Shown here: positions 46,222-57,380 of the stretch, piece after piece | How positions within the stretch are numbered: position 1 is the first letter of the stretch | Layout: each line of letters starts with the position of its first letter | Source: Nemertoderma westbladi | Taxonomy: Eukaryota; Xenacoelomorpha; Nemertodermatida; Nemertodermatidae | NCBI GenBank assembly: GCA_032718475.1 | Contig: JAUCBJ010004016.1 | Location: 1 to 64,000 of the forward strand | DNA: 64,000 nt | Direction of reading: 5' to 3' | Notes under the pieces: generated by a model | What the model was told of the DNA's origin: nothing | The model's input: only the letters and a program-made list of their open reading frames with translations | The model's database searches: none | Position numbers and translations under genes: made by a program

Positions 46222-46800
46222 ATGGCGGAAACACACGGTAGAAAACGAAGTTCTGTAGCTCGGATGAGTGTGGCAAGTGGTCCCATGGGGGGTCACGGTC
46301 TCGGTATAAAGGGTATCCTAGCAACAAAGAGACTCGCGAGAAACATGCGAATGAAACGCGAGGGCGTCTGGGCGAAGGGAAGTTTCAGAGAGAGCGTAAC
46401 GAGCACGTTACCTGGGAAACGAGACCCAGCTCCTGAGATAATCTACGAACCAACATATAGGATGACGACAGATCGTCATTTTAGTCAATTCACCGGTAAA
46501 GTCGAAAGGATAGCCTATGACGTCATGGAAAAGTATCTACAGGATGTTAAGTACGATCCTATTGTATGCGCGAAACTTAGCTGCGAAATTAGTGACGTCA
46601 TTAAAGCTGATGTAAAGAAGCTGGAATTGGATCGATATAAGATTGTTGTTCTTACTCATATTGGTCAGCTGAAGGGTCAGGGTGTACGCACCTCTAGTAG
46701 GTGTGTCTGGGACCCCAGCATGGACAGTTACTCCAGCGCCACCTACCAGAATCGTACTTTATTCTCGAATACTGTTGTGTTTGGTGTCTACAGAGATTAA
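46222..46800 (+). CDS. Tctex1-type dynein light chain, copy 1 (DYNLT5/DYNLT2-like)
   Basis: The 192-residue product has a basic N-terminal extension (RKRSS; LATKRLARNMRMKRE at about 33-47). A complete Tctex1 domain follows, from about 75 to 192: EPTYRM at 76-81, AYDVMEKYL, the SCEISDVIKADVKKLELDRYK helix, LTHIGQLKGQGV, SSRCVWDPSMDSYSS and VVFGVYRD at the end. Tctex1 light chains bind dynein intermediate chains and act in cytoplasmic transport or in cilia and flagella. The long N-terminus and conserved SRC.WDP motif best recall DYNLT5 (TCTEX1D1); the exact orthologue is not settled. The gene is intronless in its coding part. AATAAA lies at 46864-46869, 64 bp after the stop. Residues 97-175 lie in a block almost identical to copy 2. 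Confidence 0.88.
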   Translation: MAETHGRKRSSVARMSVASGPMGGHGLGIKGILATKRLARNMRMKREGVWAKGSFRESVTSTLPGKRDPAPEIIYEPTYRMTTDRHFSQFTGKVERIAYDVMEKYLQDVKYDPIVCAKLSCEISDVIKADVKKLELDRYKIVVLTHIGQLKGQGVRTSSRCVWDPSMDSYSSATYQNRTLFSNTVVFGVYRD

Positions 46801-47515
46801 ACTGATTAGTTAAACCAAATGTATATCAAACAAAATCTGGTACACAATTATTGTATATAATTGAATAAATATTTTGTAACTTAATGTTTATTTATTAAGT
46901 GTTTGTTTCTCCGGGTAGCAGTGCGATTGCGTTTTATTTGTACTGTTCGCAGTTCGCAGAGACTGAAATACTTAACATCTAAAATTTGTTTCCAGGACGA
47001 AGGTCCGAATGGGACGAAAGTCCGAAAAATTAAGACGAAGGTCCGAAACAGCATTAGGCTAAGATAATATTTACTAAGTGTCCAAGTAAATTTATTTTAA
47101 AATATTTTTTTTTTAACACCTCTTCAACATTTTTTTTTAATTATAGTAACAGGAGCACACATGCCGTATATAATTACACATCATACGCCTCCCTCGGTCT
47201 TTAATATTCATGCGAACATGTATGTGTCTCTTGGTCACAATCTCAACGATCCCACCACATTCCCGATTAACGGTTATTAGCCAATTAACAACTGAAATCC
47301 TGCCAATTGTAGTTAATAGATCCTCTACTTTCTTCTTTGCTCAGCAATTTCGGTTGTATTGGTGTATTATTTACGTTAATATGTTTCCCATTGAGCCGAA
47401 ATTCAAGAATTGGCCAATGGCCATCCTGACACTATTATTATACTGAACAACTTTGTTCTTACGATTGTGGAATTCATAATAAATAGGAGTGACAGGAATA
47501 AATTACATCACTTCA
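46801..47515. other. Intergenic between dynein light chain copies, left part
   Basis: Holds the copy 1 polyadenylation signal (46864-46869). Three GACGAAGGTCCGAA-like words occur at about 46995-47052, with one inverted partner at about 48141-48156. No gene. Confidence 0.45.
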
Positions 47516-47749
47516 GGCCCGTTCACATCCAACGGAACGGTACACCGCGTGGTGTACCGCAGCCCATTTAAACAATGTTAAAACAATTAATGTAATTTCC
47601 TGTTGAATTCAAAGTCGACAGATAGACAATCAGTTACCGCAACGGTACCGTTGGGTGTGAACGGGCTCCGGGTAGTGTACCGCTGGCTTACCGTTTCAAT
47701 ACCGCCAGACTACTTTACCGCTAAGGCACGGTTGGATGTGAACGGGGCT
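47516..47749. mobile_element. 234-bp MITE with CCCGTTCACATCCAACGG ends
   Basis: The left terminus GGCCCGTTCACATCCAACGG and right terminus CGGTTGGATGTGAACGGGGC are inverted copies. An extra internal GTTGGGTGTGAACGGG lies near 47648-47666. The size, lack of coding and type of terminus fit a hAT- or PIF-like MITE; no convincing target duplication was found. Confidence 0.7.
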
Positions 47750-48589
47750 TAGGATGAGAAATCGGGACTGTGACTGATGAAATGCGATACCGCACTAACT
47801 GTTTGTTTCCGTATAATATAGATTTGAGAGACTAAAAGCGATTTAAAAGTAATAGTATCTGAGTTGTAGATCAAGTTATATATGACGCTAATATCGTTGG
47901 CTAATAAGAGAGTTTACTACATCATGTTCACATTTGTTACATCATGTTACAATTGACATGACGGTGTGAGAAAGATTTCCACTCGTCCTTTTCATTCGGA
48001 TCTTCGCCATGGGATGATAAACCACTAATGTTTGTCGCCTTTTGCCCATACAAACCTTGTCCTCTATAATGTACATACAGTTCTTGGCCGTAGACGAAGG
48101 CCCCACATACCCAGGACGAAATATTGAGCTCATGATGGCCACTTTCGGACCTTCGTCTCATGTATTCTGTGAATTTAGAGAGATAGGACATATACTTCCA
48201 AATTCGTACTATCTAGAGGCAATCACTAAGAAAGCGACACAAACTAATAAGTTTGTCTCATATTATTTATTAACTAACATAACACTAATATTGTTTCAAC
48301 ATTTAACACAATGTTGGCCATCTTTATTGTATAAGGATTATTTTTGCTCATTTAATTACTAAAGTTACTTGTTATTTGCCAAGTTAGACAAACGGGTGAG
48401 CCATCAATATCTGTATTTAGGGCACCCATTGCGTGTGGTGTACAAGGGGGGTAGCTAAGCAACATTACCAACAGTATTCAACGTACTTAGCCTAACTAAT
48501 AAGTGTCAATAAACCACGGGAGACAATTTATTTATTTTCTGTTTCTAATTTTCTTTTTAGTTTTTTCCCATTAAAAAAGTCGTATAAAA
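47750..48589. other. Intergenic before the second dynein light chain copy
   Basis: Small open frames on both strands near 47937-48362 have no recognisable similarity. A CTTTTTAG word near 48560 could be an acceptor for a 5' non-coding exon. Confidence 0.35.
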
Positions 48590-49150
48590 ATGAGTGACAT
48601 GGAAGGAAGGAAGAAAAGCAGGGCCAGAAGCACAGTGGCCAGTGGTTTGGGTATTAAGAGCGTTCTTTCTACCAAAAGGCTCGCACGCAATCTCCGAATG
48701 AAACGCGAGACGGTGTGGATGAGAGGAAGTTTCAGAGACACTCAAGGGGGCGCTATGATGCCGGGGAAACGGGACCCCGCTCCCGAGATTATCTTCGAGC
48801 CTACCTATAGGTTGACAGCGGAGCGACAATTCAGTCAGTTTACCGGGAAAACCCAACGATTAGCCTATGACGTCATGGAAAAGTATCTACAAGATGTTAA
48901 GTACGATCCTAATGTATGCGCGAAACTTAGCTGCGAAATTAGTGACGTCATTAAAGCTGATGTAAAGAAGCTGGAATTGGATCGATATAAGATTGTTGTT
49001 CTCACTCATATTGGTCAGCTGAAGGGTCAGGGTGTACGCACCTCTAGTAGGTGTGTCTGGGACCCCAGCATGGACAGTTACTCCAGCGCCACCTACAGTA
49101 ACTCTTCATTATTTGCTAATACTGTTGTATTTGGTGTCTATCGTGAATAA
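48590..49150 (+). CDS. Tctex1-type dynein light chain, copy 2
   Basis: The 186-residue product has the same architecture as the gene at 46222: basic N-terminal part (RKKSRARS; LSTKRLARNLRMKRE), then the Tctex1 domain from EPTYRL to VVFGVYRE. The two genes are in the same orientation, 1.8 kb apart, and clearly a tandem duplication. The N-terminal half differs from copy 1 at many codons. The block 48861-49096 differs at only three bases, one of which changes the protein (Ile to Asn). The last 18 codons differ again. AATAAA is at 49218-49223. Role as for the family: dynein cargo-binding or ciliary light chain. Confidence 0.88.
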   Translation: MSDMEGRKKSRARSTVASGLGIKSVLSTKRLARNLRMKRETVWMRGSFRDTQGGAMMPGKRDPAPEIIFEPTYRLTAERQFSQFTGKTQRLAYDVMEKYLQDVKYDPNVCAKLSCEISDVIKADVKKLELDRYKIVVLTHIGQLKGQGVRTSSRCVWDPSMDSYSSATYSNSSLFANTVVFGVYRE

Positions 49151-49410
49151 ACTATTTAGAAGCTCTGTACTTGAAATATCGATTTAATATTGCATTTTCT
49201 ATCATCCCACCTCTATAAATAAATTGAATGAATTTTTTGTTGAATTATTATTTTTTCATCTTGAGGTTTCAGGCAAGTAGTATTGTTCAGTGCTGTATTG
49301 CACTTAAAGTATGTTATAAAATCTGAAAAGTGTGGAATTATGAGAAAATTAATGGTGTATTTATGGGACAGTAAGGTAAGCGTTTCACACCTACACTAAC
49401 TGTATTTTGG

Positions 49411-49923
49411 TGTATGCGAAGAATACCATGATTTCACTTTTCGATCGACTTTTTATTGGAATTTTATATATGAAGATTTCTTATTTCTTTCTTATAACCT
49501 GTACAATACTAATTCGTTTATTGTTTTGGTTAGATTCAGTCCTTCTGTAACCTGTGTTTTTGGTGAAAACCTGGTATTTTTCACATGGGTAAAAGTAACA
49601 GTAAAGTAAAAGTAAATTTTCTTCGGCCGCTAGGCCAGGGATTACGCACAAAGTTTGACGATTTATTTCCAGTGCGGTCCCCCCAGAACTTTACTCCCCA
49701 GAGGAAATTCCAGTACTCATTTAGCTACCACTTAAGGATGCAAGGGAGAGATGCGCCCTGGCTGGTCCCTTTAAAGCATTCGTGCCGAAACAAAAACTGC
49801 CCTGACCCATGTGAGGATCGAACCCACGACCTACGGGAGATGTGAATTCAATGCGACCACTACACCAAGGGGTAACTGCAAAGTGAAATATAACGCCATA
49901 AAGTCTGGTATTCTTCAAATGGG
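49411..49923. mobile_element. MITE family copy A, interrupted by a SINE
   Basis: Begins TGCGAAGAATACCATGATTT and ends CTGGTATTCTTCAAATGGG. The body is collinear with copy B (57381-57653): CACTTTTCGATCGACTTTTT, CTTATAACCTGTACA, CGTTTATTGTTTTGGTTAGA, CCTGGTATTTTTCACATGGG and AACTGCAAAGTGAAATATAA. In copy B the last two blocks are adjacent; here 280 bp of SINE sequence separates them. Confidence 0.75.
49590..49871 (-). mobile_element. tRNA-derived SINE inserted in MITE copy A
   Basis: On the minus strand the head reads GGTGTAGTGGTCGCATTG (A-box-like), and GTGGGTTCGATCCTCACATG carries a B box (GGTTCGATCC). The spacing is like a tRNA. A non-tRNA body follows toward 49600, with TTGTTTCGGCACGAATGC and CTCTGGGGAGTAAAG. 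The boundaries come from comparison with the uninterrupted MITE at 57381. Confidence 0.7.
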
Positions 49924-50192
49924 CCGTATTTTATTAAGAATTAAGATACAGAAAAAGTTTAACGTACAGTAATGTACGTACATGTATGCTGGGCCTACGT
50001 TTTGACTTATGATCATTATTCCTGTAATTAAATTTGTTCTAGAACATTCATCTAACTGTCACTTGTAATTGACCAGGCATATCGTCAAATATTGTGATTA
50101 TTTGTTTACAAGATGACTACTACTGTAACTCAAATAAATTAAATATAAAAAAACTAATTAAATTAAACTAAATTATTGCAACCTTGTTTCGT
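49924..50192. other. Spacer between MITE A and the GGAACTAA arrays
   Basis: AT-rich; contains one TTGTTCTAGAACATT word near 50035. No gene. Confidence 0.35.
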
Positions 50193-50450
50193 TGATTCCC
50201 CGTACTTAGTTCCAATTTTGGCGAACGTAGTTCCAATGGATGCGAACTTAGTTCCAATGGATGCGAACTTAGTTCCAATGGATGCGAACTTAGTTCCAAT
50301 GGATGCGAAATTAGTTCCAATGGATGCGAACTTAGTTCCAATGGATGCAAACTTAGTTCCAATGGAAGCGAATTTAGTTCCAATGGAAGCGAATTTAGTT
50401 CCAATGTATCAGGTTTGGGGCGAGCCATGTAGTTAGCGAAGAATCTGTTT
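50193..50450. repeat. 21-bp array, TTCCAAT orientation (~10 copies)
   Basis: Units read AGTTCCAATGGATGCGAACT plus T. The outer word GATTCCCCGTACTTAGTTCC (50194) has an inverted partner at about 54476-54495. It ends in a TGGGGCGAGCCATGTAGTTA boundary motif at about 50416. Confidence 0.85.
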
Positions 50451-51245
50451 AAAAGGTAGCACGAACTTAGTTCCAATCGCACATTTTCAAATGCGAACTT
50501 ATCTAGTTCCAATTGAAACGAATTTAGTTCCAAAATAAATTTTACAAAGCGAACTTAGATCCAATCGAGGCGAACTTAGTTCCAATCCCAGAATATCAAA
50601 ACGAACTTAGTTCCAATGGAAGCGAACTTAGTTCCAATGCATGCGAATTTAGTTCCAATGGAAGCGAATTTAGTTCCAATGCATGCGAATTTAGTTCCAA
50701 TGGAAGCGAATTTAGTTCCAATGCATGCGAATTTAGTTCCAATGGGTACGTACTTAGTTCCAATGTTTCAATCGTGGGGATAGCCACGTAGTAGGCGAAG
50801 CCTATTGCGTATTACCACTATTTGGGGTGGGTCACTGGTCAACAATAAATTGTAAATAATTGTAAAACCCTTTTGTCATTATTAAAAAACGAATTATTAT
50901 TAATGAATTAAATGTATAATTACACATTTTGAAATATATATTCATCACGAGTATACTGATACTGACTGACTGAGTCTGTAGTATTATATACTCAAGTCAA
51001 GCACATTGTGCCATTTTCATACCAATTACAATATTTACCAGTTGATTCGGTTTAGGTGGATGGACGTTGTTTGGGTTACGGGGTTGGGCGTAGTTTGAGT
51101 TAAGAGCTTGGGCGTTGTTTTTTACAATGAATATCATTTTAAATGATTAAATATAAATGAATTGAATTGTTTTGGTTAGGATGTTGGGCGTTTTGGTTTA
51201 GTTATTTACAATTATCATTTAACCATCCACCTAATAGTGTCATTA
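50450..51245. repeat. Left arm of a large inverted repeat
   Basis: Reverse-complementary in order to 54505-57365. Landmarks in both arms are GTGGGGATAGCCACGTAGT, GGGGTGGGTCACTGGTCAAC, AATTACACATTTTGAAATAT, CGAGTATACTGATACTGACT and AAGTCAAGCACATTGTGCCA. An ancestral-looking single copy of the 54-bp unit (GAAACGAATTTAGTTCC...AAAGCGAACTTAG) lies at about 50508-50556, followed by TTCCAAT units to 50765. Non-coding. Confidence 0.8.
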
Positions 51246-51289
51246 AACAGATTCTTCGTCAACTACGTGGCTCTCCCCACACCTGAAAC

Positions 51290-54200
51290 ATTGGAACTAA
51301 ATTAGCTTCCATTGGAACTAAATTCGCTTCCATTAGAACTAAATTCGCTTTCGTTTTCTCTAGTTATTGGAACTAAGTTCGCCTAAATTGGAACTAAATT
51401 CAGAAAAATTGGAACTAAATTCGTTTTCATTGGAACTAAATGCGCATGAGGCTTAAATTGGAACTAAATTCGCTTCCATTAGAACTAAATTCGCTTTCGT
51501 TTTCTCTAGTTATTGGAACTAAGTTCGCCTAAATTGGAACTAAATTCGCTTCCATTAGAACTAAATTCGCTTCCATTGGAACTAAATTCGCTTCCATTGG
51601 AACTAAATTCGCTTCCATTAGAACTAAATTCGCTTTCGTTTTCTCTAGTTATTGGAACTAAGTTCGCCTAAATTGGAACTAAATTCGCTTCCATTAGAAC
51701 TAAATTCGCTTCCATTGGAACTAAATTCGCTTCCATTGGAACTAAATTAGCTTCCATTGGAACTAAATTCGCTTCCATTAGAACTAAATTCGCTTTCGTT
51801 TTCTCTAGTTATTGGAACTAAGTTCGCCTAAATTGGAACTAAATTCAGAAAAATTGGAACTAAATTCGCTTCCATTAGAACTAAATTCGCTTCCATTGGA
51901 ACTAAATTCGCTTCCATTGGAACTAAATTAGCTTCCATTGGAACTAAATTCGCTTCCATTAGAACTAAATTCGCTTTCGTTTTCTCTAGTTATTGGAACT
52001 AAGTTCGCCTAAATTGGAACTAAATTCAGAAAAATTGGAACTAAATTCGTTTCCATTGGAACTAAATTAGCTTCCATTGGAACTAAATTCGCTTCCATTA
52101 GAACTAAATTCGCTTTCGTTTTCTCTAGTTATTGGAACTAAGTTCGCCTAAATTGGAACTAAATTCAGAAAAATTGGAACTAAATTCGTTTTCATTGGAA
52201 CTAAATGCGCATGAGGCTTAAATTGGAACTAAATTCGCTTCCATTAGAACTAAATTCGCTTTCGTTTTCTCTAGTTATTGGAACTAAGTTCGCCTAAATT
52301 GGAACTAAATTCGCTTCCATTAGAACTAAATTCGCTTCCATTGGAACTAAATTCGCTTCCATTGGAACTAAATTCGCTTCCATTAGAACTAAATTCGCTT
52401 TCGTTTTCTCTAGTTATTGGAACTAAGTTCGCCTAAATTGGAACTAAATTCGCTTCCATTAGAACTAAATTCGCTTCCATTGGAACTAAATTCGCTTCCA
52501 TTGGAACTAAATTCGCTTCCATTGGAACTAAATTCGCATCCATTGGAACTAAATTCGCCTAAATTGGAACTAAATTCGCTTCCATTAGAACTAAATTCGC
52601 TTCCATTGGAACTAAATTCGCTTCCATTAGAACTAAATTCGCTTTCGTTTTCTCTAGTTATTGGAACTAAATTCGCTTCCATTAGAACTAAATTCGCTTC
52701 CATTGGAACTAAATTCGCTTCCATTGGAACTAAATTCGCTTCCATTGGAACTAAATTCGCATCCATTGGAACTAAATTCGCCTAAATTGGAACTAAATTC
52801 GCTTCCATTGGAACTAAATTCGCTTCCATTGGAACTAAATTCGCTTCCATTGGAACTAAATTCGCTTCCATTAGAACTAAATTCGCTTCCATTAGAACTA
52901 AATTCGCTTCCATTGGAACTAAATTCGCTTCCATTGGAACTAAATTCGCTTCCATTGGAACTAAATTCGCTTCCATTGGAACTAAATTCGCTTCCATTAG
53001 AACTAAATTCGCTTTCGTTTTCTCTAGTTATTGGAACTAAATTCGCCTAAATTGGAACTATATTCACAAAAATTGGAACTAAATTCGTTTTCATTGGAAC
53101 TAAATGCGCATGAGGCTTAAATTGGAACTAAATTCGCTTCCATTAGAACTAAATTCGCTTTCGTTTTCTCTAGTTATTGGAACTAAGTTCGCCTAAATTG
53201 GAACTAAATTCGCTTCCATTAGAACTAAATTCGCTTCCATTGGAACTAAATTCGCTTCCATTGGAACTAAATTCGCTTCCATTAGAACTAAATTCGCTTT
53301 CGTTTTCTCTAGTTATTGGAACTAAGTTCGCCTAAATTGGAACTAAATTCGCTTCCATTAGAACTAAATTCGCTTCCATTGGAACTAAATTCGCTTCCAT
53401 TGGAACTAAATTCGCTTCCATTGGAACTAAATTCGCATCCATTGGAACTAAATTCGCCTAAATTGGAACTAAATTCGCTTCCATTAGAACTAAATTCGCT
53501 TCCATTGGAACTAAATTCGCTTCCATTAGAACTAAATTCGCTTTCGTTTTCTCTAGTTATTGGAACTAAATTCGCCTAAATTGGAACTATATTCGCATCC
53601 ATTGGAACTAAATTCGTATCAATTGGAACTAAATTCGCTTCCATTAGAACTAAATTCGCTTTCGTTTTCTCTAGTTATTGGAACTAAATTCGCTTCCATT
53701 AGAACTAAATTCGCTTCCATTGGAACTAAATTCGCTTCCATTGGAACTAAATTCGCTTCCATTGGAACTAAATTCGCATCCATTGGAACTAAATTCGCCT
53801 AAATTGGAACTAAATTCGCTTCCATTAGAACTAAATTCGCTTCCATTGGAACTAAATTCGCTTCCATTGGAACTAAATTCGCTTCCATTGGAACTAAATT
53901 CGCTTCCATTAGAACTAAATTCGCTTTCGTTTTCTCTAGTTATTGGAACTAAATTCGCCTAAATTGGAACTACTGTATATTCGCATCCATTGGAACTAAG
54001 TTCGCCTAAATTGGAACTAAATTCGCTTCCATTAGAACTAAATTCGCTTCCATTGGAACTAAATTCGCTTCCATTAGAACTAAATTCGCTTCCATTGGAA
54101 CTAAATTCGCTTCCATTAGAACTAAATTCGCTTCCATTGGAACTAAATTCGCTTCCATTGGAACTAAATTCGCTTCCATTGGAACTAAATTCGCTTCCAT

Positions 54201-54495
54201 TGGAACTAAATTCGCTTCCATTAGAACTAAATTCGCTTCCATTAGAACTAAATTCGCTTCCATTGGAACTAAATTCGCTTCCATTGGAACTAAATTCGCT
54301 TCCATTGGAACTAAATTCGCTTCCATTGGAACTAAATTCGCTTCCATTAGAACTAAATTCGCTTTCGTTTTCTCTAGTTATTGGAACTAAATTCGCCTAA
54401 ATTGGAACTATATTCACAAAAATTGGAACTAAATTCGTTTTCATTTAACGAACTAAATGCGCATGAGGCTTAAATTGGAACTAAGTACGGGGAAT
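51290..54495. repeat. 21-bp array, GGAACTAA orientation, with higher-order units
   Basis: The basic unit is GGAACTAAATTCGCTTCC plus ATT. At irregular intervals a longer punctuation GCTTTCGTTTTCTCTAGTTA plus TTGGAACTAAGTTCGCC occurs (for example 51346, 51493, 51632, 51792, 52402, 53009, 54360), marking higher-order repeats of about 140-370 bp. Long open frames of Leu/Glu/Asn or Met/Glu/Ala repeats are artefacts of the 21-bp period. Confidence 0.92.
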
Positions 54496-54504
54496 CGTTT
54501 AAAA

Positions 54505-54900
54505 TATTAGGTGGATGGGTAAATAGTAATTGTAAATAACTAACCCAAACAACGCCCAACCTCTTTAACCCAAACTACGCCCAACCTTCTAACCTAAACA
54601 ACGCCCATCCACCTAACCCAAACAACTGCTATTGTATTTGGTGTGAAAATGGCACAATGTGCTTGACTTGAGTATATACATACAGTAGTACAGTATTACA
54701 GACTCAGTCAGTCAGTATCAGTATACTCGTGATTAATATATATTTCAAAATGTGTAATTATACATTTAACTCATTAATAATAATTCGTTTTAAAAAATGA
54801 CAGAAGGGTTTTACAATTATTGTTGACCAGTGACCCACCCCAAATAGTGGCAATACGCAATAGGCTTCGCCTACTACGTGGCTATCCCCACGATTGAAAC
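54505..54900. repeat. Right arm of the large inverted repeat (non-array part)
   Basis: Inverted counterpart of about 50765-51245, with the same landmarks in reverse order. The TAACCCAAACAACGCCCAACC block is repeated three times here. Confidence 0.8.
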
Positions 54901-57370
54901 ATTGGAACAAAGTTCGTACCCATTGGAACTAAATTCGCTTCCATTGGAACTAAATTCGCTTCCATTGGAACTAAATTCGCATGCATTGGAACTAAGTTCA
55001 AATGCATTGGAACTAAGTTCGTTTTGATATTTTGGGATTGGAACTAAGTTCGCTTTATAAAATTTATTTTTAAACTAAATTCGTTTCAATATTGGAACTA
55101 AGTTCGCTTTATAAAATTTATTTTTAAACTAAATTCGTTTCAATATTGGAACTAAGTTCGCTTTATAAAATTTATTTTTAAACTAAATTCGTTTCAATAT
55201 TGGAACTAAGTTCGCTTTATAAAATTTATTTTTAAACTAAATTCGTTTCAATATTGGAACTAAGTTCGCTTTATAAAATTTATTTTTAAACTAAATTCGT
55301 TTCAATATTGGAACTAAGTTCGCTTTATAAAATTTATTTTTAAACTAAATTCGTTTCAATATTGGAACTAAGTTCGCTTTATAAAATTTATTTTTAAACT
55401 AAATTCGTTTCAATATTGGAACTACTGTAAGTTCGCTTTATAAACTTTATTTTTAAACTAAATTCGTTTCAATATTGGAACTAAGTTCGCTTTATAAAAT
55501 TTATTTTTAAACTAAATTCGTTTCAATATTGGAACTAAGTTCGCTTTATAAAATTTATTTTTAAACTAAATTCGTTTCAATATTGGAACTAAGTTTGCTT
55601 TATAAAATTTATTTTTAAACTAAATTCGTTTCAATATTGGAACTAAGTTCGCTTTATAAAATTTATTTTTAAACTAAATTCGTTTCAATATTGGAACTAA
55701 GTTCAAATGCATTGGAACTAAGTTCGTTTTGATATTTTGGGATTGGAACTAAGTTCGCTTTATAAAATTTATTTTTAAACTAAATTCGTTTCAATATTGG
55801 AACTAAGTTCGCTTTATAAAATTTATTTTTAAACTAAATTCGTTTCAATATTGGAACTAAGTTCGCTTTATAAAATTTATTTTTAAACTAAATTCGTTTC
55901 AATATTGGAACTAAGTTCGCTTTATAAAATTTATTTTTAAACTAAATTCGTTTCAATATTGGAACTAAGTTCGCTTTATAAAATTTATTTTTAAACTAAA
56001 TTCGTTTCAATATTGGAACTAAGTTCAAATGCATTGGAACTAAGTTCGTTTTGATATTTTGGGATTGGAACTAAGTTCGCTTTATAAAATTTATTTTTAA
56101 ACTAAATTCGTTTCAATATTGGAACTAAGTTCGCTTTATAAAATTTATTTTTAAACTAAATTCGTTTCAATATTGGAACTAAGTTCGCTTTATAAAATTT
56201 ATTTTTAAACTAAATTCGTTTCAATATTGGAACTAAGTTCGCTTTATAAAATTTATTTTTAAACTAAATTCGTTTCAATATTGGAACTAAGTTCGCTTTA
56301 TAAAATTTATTTTTAAACTAAATTCGTTTCAATATTGGAACTAAGTTCGCTTTATAAAATTTATTTTTAAACTAAATTCGTTTCAATATTGGAACTAAGT
56401 TCGCTTTATAAAATTTATTTTTAAACTAAATTCGTTTCAATATTGAAACTAAGTTCGCTTTATAAAATTTATTTTTAAACTAAATTCGTTTCAATATTGG
56501 AACTAAGTTCGCTTTATAAAATTTATTTTTAAACTAAATTCGTTTCAATATTGGAACTAAGTTCGCTTTATAAAATTTATTTTTAAACTAAATTCGTTTC
56601 AATATTGGAACTAAGTTCGCTTTATAAAATTTATTTTTAAACTAAATTCGTTTCAATATTGGAACTAAGTTCGCTTTATAAAATTTATTTTTAAACTAAA
56701 TTCGTTTCAATATTGGAACTACTGTAAGTTCGCTTTATAAACTTTATTTTTAAACTAAATTCGTTTCAATATTGGAACTAAGTTCGCTTTATAAAATTTA
56801 TTTTTAAACTAAATTCGTTTCAATATTGGAACTAAGTTCGCTTTATAAAATTTATTTTTAAACTAAATTCGTTTCAATATTGGAACTAAGTTTGCTTTAT
56901 AAAATTTATTTTTAAACTAAATTCGTTTCAATATTGGAACTAAGTTCGCTTTATAAAATTTATTTTTAAACTAAATTCGTTTCAATATTGGAACTAAGTT
57001 CAAATGCATTGGAACTAAGTTCAAATGCATTGGAACTAAGTTCGTTTTGATATTTTGGGATTGGAACTAAGTTCGCTTTATAAAATTTATTTTTAAACTA
57101 AATTAGTTTCAATATTGGAACTAAGTTCGCTTTATAAAATTTATTTTTAAACTAAATTCGTTTCAATATTGGAACTAAGTTCGCTTTATAAAATTTATTT
57201 TTAAACTAAATTCGTTTCAATATTGGAACTAAGTTCGCTTTATAAAATTTATTTTTAAACTAAATTCGTTTCAATATTGGAACTAAGTTCGCTTTATAAA
57301 ATTTATTTTTAAACTAAATTCGTTTCAATATTGGAACTAAGTTCAAATGCATTGGAACTAAGTTCGTTCG
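54900..57370. repeat. 54-bp array, ~41 copies, in the right arm
   Basis: The unit begins TTGGAACTAAGTTCGCTTTA, passes TAAAATTTATTTTTAAACTA and ends AATTCGTTTCAATA (54 bp). Punctuation words CAAATGCATTGGAACTAAGT and GATATTTTGGGATTGG recur near 55000, 55700, 56030, 57010 and 57345. Rare variants ACTACTGTAA (55421 and 56718) and AAGTTTGCTT (55591 and 56888) are both 1,297 bp apart, showing a recent 1.3-kb duplication. Confidence 0.93.
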
Positions 57371-57380
57371 TGCGATTGCG

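Noticed and set aside
47937-48362. Short genes between the dynein light chain copies
   Set aside because: Overlapping frames on both strands, no similarity recognised and no splice or polyadenylation context.
50168-54400. Leu/Glu/Asn and Met/Glu/Ala repeat proteins
   Set aside because: They are products of the 21-bp array, present in both directions, with no domain or splice context.
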